DNA of 7,150 nucleotides. It comes from DASTPP01 sp035762175 (GTDB lineage: Bacteria; Myxococcota_A; Polyangia; Polyangiales; Polyangiaceae). Below are positions 4,965 through 7,150 of the stretch, one piece after another (position 1 is the stretch's first letter; every line of letters starts with the position of its first letter). The notes beneath the pieces were generated by a model, which was given only the letters and a program-made list of their open reading frames with translations, made no database searches and had not been told where the DNA came from. The stretch spans positions 1 to 7,150 of the forward strand of contig DASTPP010000040.1 of the NCBI GenBank assembly GCA_035762175.1. Reading direction: 5' to 3'. The translations under genes were made by a program, and so were the position numbers.

Positions 4965-5446
4965 CGCGCACCGCCCTTCGCGGGCACGATCTCGCCCGAG
5001 ACGCCGACCGAGAGCTCGCTGAAGCCGTAGCTCGCGGTGATGAGGATGAACGACGAGAGGTCGAGCGACTTGACGTGCGCGTCGCGGTCGCCCCGGCCTT
5101 CGGCCGCGCGCAGGAGGTGAACGCTCAGCTTGCCGGTGCCGTCGCGCGAGGCGGTGCGCTCTTCGCGGACGTAGACGGTGGTGCCGACCTGCGTCTCGCT
5201 GCGGCTATACGACGCGGTCTGGTCGACGCTCGTGCCGAACTGGCCGACGGCCTTTCCGCCCGCATCGGCGCGGTGGCCGCCGACGCGGTCGACCGGGCCG
5301 AGCAGCACGGGCGTCGGCACGCGCGGCGCGCCGACCCAGTTGGGCTCGGGCGTGCAGGCGGCGAGGGTAAAGAGAAAAAGGAGGGAGGGGAGGGGGGCCC
5401 GCCCGGCCGCGAAGGGCCGCAGGCCGCGTAGCAGTGTGGTCTTCAT
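4961..5446 (-). CDS. Lipoprotein, first gene of the operon
   Basis: A 161-residue lipoprotein with a canonical signal: basic n-region, LPSLLFLFTLAAC, lipobox LAAC and lipidated C31. The mature part starts TPEPNWVGAPRVPTPVLLGP and is rich in short polar strands, with SYSRSETQVGTTVYVREERT and a late hydrophobic run SLDLSSFILITASYGFSEL. There is no other cysteine and I recognise no family. The start chosen is ATG 5446 (MKTTLLRG), with a GAGCGG-like SD about 8-9 nt upstream. ATG 5452 (MIMKTT) would leave almost no spacing, and the frame extends further to 5584 only through repeat DNA. It is the promoter-proximal gene of three overlapping lipoprotein genes, so the products probably act together in the outer membrane or periplasm. 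No promoter is obvious; the leader contains the duplicated 37-bp repeat. Confidence 0.83.
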   Translation of the reverse strand: MKTTLLRGLRPFAAGRAPLPSLLFLFTLAACTPEPNWVGAPRVPTPVLLGPVDRVGGHRADAGGKAVGQFGTSVDQTASYSRSETQVGTTVYVREERTASRDGTGKLSVHLLRAAEGRGDRDAHVKSLDLSSFILITASYGFSELSVGVSGEIVPAKGGAR

Positions 5447-5464
5447 GATCATCCGCTCGGCCAG

Positions 5465-5512
5465 GCCCCGGCGCCAGTTGCGAACTTTTTTTGAGCGCGC
5501 GGGCGCCGGGGG
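5465..5512 (-). promoter_or_regulatory. Leader hairpin of the lipoprotein operon
   Basis: GCCCCGGCGCC (5465-5475), about 20 nt before the first start codon, is complementary to GGCGCCGGGG in repeat copy 1 (5502-5511). It is equally complementary to the same segment in copy 2 (5539-5548). If the leader is transcribed from beyond 5550, the two copies would compete for the one arm. The arm pair is seen directly; a role is inferred. Confidence 0.4.
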
Positions 5513-5561
5513 CGAAACCCAACGTTTTTGAGCGCGCGGGCGCCGGGGGCGAAACCCAACG
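5488..5561. repeat. Perfect 37-bp direct duplication
   Basis: Copies at 5488-5524 and 5525-5561 are identical over all 37 bp, starting TTTTTGAGCGCGCGGGCGCC and ending GGCGAAACCCAACG. Two extra T residues precede copy 1. Perfect identity implies a recent duplication. It lies directly upstream of the lipoprotein operon, probably in its promoter or leader. Confidence 0.95.
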
Positions 5562-5586
5562 CCGAGGGCCCGAGGCGCCTCCATGG

Positions 5587-5742
5587 GGTTGCGCGAAGCC
5601 CCTCCGCAGGGCGGCTTATGCAGCCGGCCGGTTGTGCGAAGCCCCTCCGCAGGGCGATTTATGCAGCCGGCCGGTTGCGCGGAGCCCCTCCGCAGGGCGA
5701 TTTATGCAGCCAGCCGGTTGCGTGAAGCCCTCTGTCAAAGGG
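5587..5742. repeat. 43-bp tandem array, three full copies and a decayed fourth
   Basis: Units start at 5587, 5630, 5673 and 5716, each with GGTTG at the left, then GCCCCTCCGCAGGGCG and TTATGCAGCC. Full units differ at only a few positions. Each holds a small hairpin, CCCT-CCGC-AGGG. Each internal junction between units forms a CCGGCCGG or near-CCGGCCGG palindrome flanked by GCAG and TTGC. The fourth unit keeps CCCT and AGGG although the loop between them has changed. There are no spacers, so this is not a CRISPR; the unit length is not a multiple of three, so it is not a protein repeat. It looks like a REP/BIME-type intergenic array. Confidence 0.9.
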
Positions 5743-5915
5743 GGCCCCCCAGCGCTCGAGGAGAACCAGGCCCAGGGCCACGGCCGACCGCCGAGGCTAG
5801 CGCACGTTCGGGGGCGCGTTGCCGCGGGCGCTCGCGTTCGGCTCGACCTCGGCGGGCGTTTGGGTCGGCGGACGCTGAAGGTCGGTGGGGCGCCCCCGTC
5901 GTTGGCGTCGCGACG
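5743..5915. other. Intergenic stretch upstream of the last lipoprotein gene
   Basis: Starts near a GGGGGCCCCCC palindrome (5740-5750). No convincing promoter or RBS is visible. A minus-strand frame ending in TAG at 5799-5797 reads like a Pro/Ala-rich C-terminal tail (VEPNASARGNAPPNVR). It would have to begin antisense to the lipoprotein gene, so it is at best a remnant. Confidence 0.4.
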
Positions 5916-6983
5916 ATGGTTGAGCTTTTCTTCGGCTGCCCGCCCCCCCACGAGCCCTCGCTCACCCTCCCTCGGCCTCGCCAGGCGGGCCCGCTCGCCC
6001 GGTTGGCCTCGCTCGCCGCCCTGGCCCTCGGCGCGGCGGCGTGCGGGCCGCCCCCGCCCTCGCTCGACCTCACGCCCCGCGTGACCGCCTCGCCCGGCCC
6101 GAGCGACACGCCGCTCGTCGTCACGGCGCCCAGCCCGGGCTTCACGCAGATCGCGAGCGCCTCGCCCAGCCCGAGCGCCGCTCCGCCCGCGAGCGCCTCG
6201 CCCAGCCCGAGCGTCGCTCCGCCCGTTCGAGGCGCCGCACGGGGCGCGTCGCCGGGGCCGGGCGCCGCCCCGGCCACGATCGAAGCGCGCGGCGGCCAGC
6301 CCCCTTCCATTGACGAGCGCAACCCCGAGCCCTTCGCCGCGACGAAGGCACAATGGGTCGACTTTCTCACGCGCGCCGGCGCGCAGGGCGGCAAGGCGCC
6401 GTCGGCGGAGGCGATCGAGCGGGCGTTTCGGCCCCCGGCCCCCGGCGCCTCGCCCGCCGACCCGACGCCCTGGGACGTCTTCTGCGCCCGCCTCGGCCTG
6501 GCCCCCGACGACCCCCTCGACGCCCTCTGCTGGCACGGCTCGACGCAGTACCTGTCGCTCTTCGTCGCCGACGTCGACAACGACGGGCGCGACGACTTTC
6601 TGCTGACCGCGATCAACCCCGTCGGCGCCCACGACGAGTGGCCCGTGGGCCTCTGGACGCCGAAGGGCCCGGGGCTCGAGCGGCGCGCCTTCGAAGCTCT
6701 CGAGGCCTTTCAGCCCCCGGGCATCGTTCACTTCGCCAAGCCCTTTTTGCGGCGCGACCCCGAGGGGCTCACCTTCACGCTCTGGGGGGTCGAGCTCTTC
6801 GACCGCGCCGGCCGGCCCCTCGGCTACGACCCGCGGAGCGTCGAGCAGGCCGTGCGCCGGCGCGACACCTTCGAACGTTGGATCGTCGAGTCCGGCCACG
6901 CGCGCCGCCTCGACGCCCGCATCGAAGACGAGAACTACGCGACGGGGCGCAAGCAGCGAAGGCTCGTGCCGGGCGGCCGGTAG
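5916..6983 (+). CDS. Predicted lipoprotein with Asp-rich calcium-loop motif
   Basis: A 355-residue protein of unknown function. A hydrophobic segment with arginines before it (about 27-42) ends at C43 (LALGAAAC), suggesting lipid attachment; an N-terminal extension of about 25 residues precedes it. Residues about 44-135 are a Pro/Ser/Ala-rich linker that includes two copies of a 12-residue unit (SPSPSAAPPASA pattern). The C-terminal domain (about 138-345) starts FAATKAQWVDFLTRAG. It contains CARLGLAPDDPLDALCWHG and the loop VADVDNDGRDDFLLTAINP, whose D219-x-D221-x-D223-G-x-x-D227 matches the EF-hand-like calcium loops of FG-GAP/VCBS repeat proteins. Only one such loop is present, so it is not a beta-propeller by itself. 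C190 and C205 could pair. Start ATG 5916 is the only ATG or GTG before the signal segment; no SD is visible, so the start is uncertain. It is divergent from the lipoprotein operon across the repeat region. Confidence 0.8.
   Translation: MVELFFGCPPPHEPSLTLPRPRQAGPLARLASLAALALGAAACGPPPPSLDLTPRVTASPGPSDTPLVVTAPSPGFTQIASASPSPSAAPPASASPSPSVAPPVRGAARGASPGPGAAPATIEARGGQPPSIDERNPEPFAATKAQWVDFLTRAGAQGGKAPSAEAIERAFRPPAPGASPADPTPWDVFCARLGLAPDDPLDALCWHGSTQYLSLFVADVDNDGRDDFLLTAINPVGAHDEWPVGLWTPKGPGLERRAFEALEAFQPPGIVHFAKPFLRRDPEGLTFTLWGVELFDRAGRPLGYDPRSVEQAVRRRDTFERWIVESGHARRLDARIEDENYATGRKQRRLVPGGR
6153..6224. repeat. 36-bp in-frame duplication in the lipoprotein linker
   Basis: Copies at 6153-6188 and 6189-6224, each starting GCGAGCGCCTCGCCCAGCC, differ at one base (Ala to Val). 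They lengthen the Pro/Ser linker between the lipid anchor and the folded domain, typical of slippage in low-complexity linkers. Confidence 0.9.
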
Positions 6984-7037
6984 GGTTATACCAACCATGT
7001 TCGATGCGGCCAGGAATCGGGCCGGGCGCGGCGGGCG

Positions 7038-7059
7038 GCCCCCGAGTGAACTCGGGGGC
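7038..7059. repeat. Palindromic element, also present at the left end of the window
   Basis: GCCCCCGAGT (7038-7047) and ACTCGGGGGC (7050-7059) form a perfect 10-bp stem with a GA centre. The 16-mer GCCCCCGAGTGAACTC (7038-7053) recurs exactly on the minus strand at 126-141. That suggests a dispersed intergenic repeat family. It lies 55 bp after the lipoprotein stop and may also help end transcription. Confidence 0.65.
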
Positions 7060-7087
7060 AGCGAACGCCCGCGGAAACGGCTCGCCA

Positions 7088-7109
7088 AGCCCCGCCCGGA
7101 GGCGGGGCT
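7088..7109. terminator. Strong terminator-like hairpin
   Basis: AGCCCCGCC (7088-7096) and GGCGGGGCT (7101-7109) pair perfectly over 9 bp with a CGGA loop. CCC follows rather than a T tract. With the hairpin at 7038-7059 it probably closes the lipoprotein transcription unit, about 105 bp after its stop. It could also be a gene-end hairpin for a minus-strand gene beyond the window. Confidence 0.55.
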
Positions 7110-7150
7110 CCCGCGTCGCGAGCCGCTTCGCGCGCTCGCCCGCAAGACGA

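Noticed and set aside
5587..5742. CRISPR array
   Set aside because: Units are contiguous 43-bp tandem copies with no variable spacers, and no cas gene is present.
5797..5890. Minus-strand tail ending in VEPNASARGNAPPNVR as a second gene remnant
   Set aside because: It is short, Pro/Ala-rich and would need to begin antisense to the lipoprotein gene. There is too little evidence to annotate it as a gene.
5583..5915. Upstream extension of the last lipoprotein gene
   Set aside because: The added residues come from the tandem repeat array and would place the signal peptide far inside the protein.
5616..7145. A 509-residue minus-strand open frame
   Set aside because: It is antisense to the lipoprotein gene, crosses the 43-bp repeats and has low-complexity composition with no recognisable domain.
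6997..7150. Open frame starting MFDAARNRAG and running off the window
   Set aside because: It has no SD and passes through two strong hairpins and a dispersed repeat, so it is more likely intergenic.

Overview
This is a very GC-rich window with strong G/C preference at third codon positions. It carries a Hanks-type kinase homologue fused to a membrane segment and PEGA domain, several Ala/Pro-rich lipoproteins, and many palindromic or tandem intergenic repeats. Together these suggest a myxobacterium (Myxococcota, Polyangia-like). That assignment is an inference from gene types and composition, not from a marker gene.

Layout from left to right. Positions 1-102 may hold the last codons of a plus-strand gene. 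A minus-strand ribonuclease HI with an extra N-terminal domain (203-970) diverges from a plus-strand kinase-like membrane protein (1140-2510). The gap between them is mostly a 35-bp tandem repeat. A scar-like stretch (2594-2943) follows, with a short minus-strand C-terminal tail abutting a 5'-truncated plus-strand TPR fragment. Next is an AT-rich regulatory island (3039-3083) with a 27-bp inverted repeat overlapping a promoter-like TTGACA box. Its leader has two strong hairpins, the second covering the ribosome binding site of an unrecognised 205-residue protein (3218-3835). A 12-bp hairpin with a UUCG loop (3845-3880) separates that gene from a convergent minus-strand operon of three small lipoproteins (5446 down to 3943). 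The operon genes overlap by 4 and 1 nt. Upstream of the operon lie a perfect 37-bp duplication and a 43-bp tandem array. Last is a plus-strand lipoprotein with a Ca-binding-like Asp loop (5916-6983), followed by two strong hairpins.

Working together: only the lipoprotein operon is clearly one functional unit, with envelope-targeted proteins that are probably translationally coupled. The kinase homologue has lost several catalytic residues and is probably a membrane-anchored pseudokinase. The best candidate for undescribed biology is the unit at 3039-3835: an operator-like palindrome, a structured leader with a possible SD-sequestering hairpin, and an unknown protein. The second candidate is the lipoprotein operon, whose leader could form mutually exclusive hairpins created by the 37-bp duplication.
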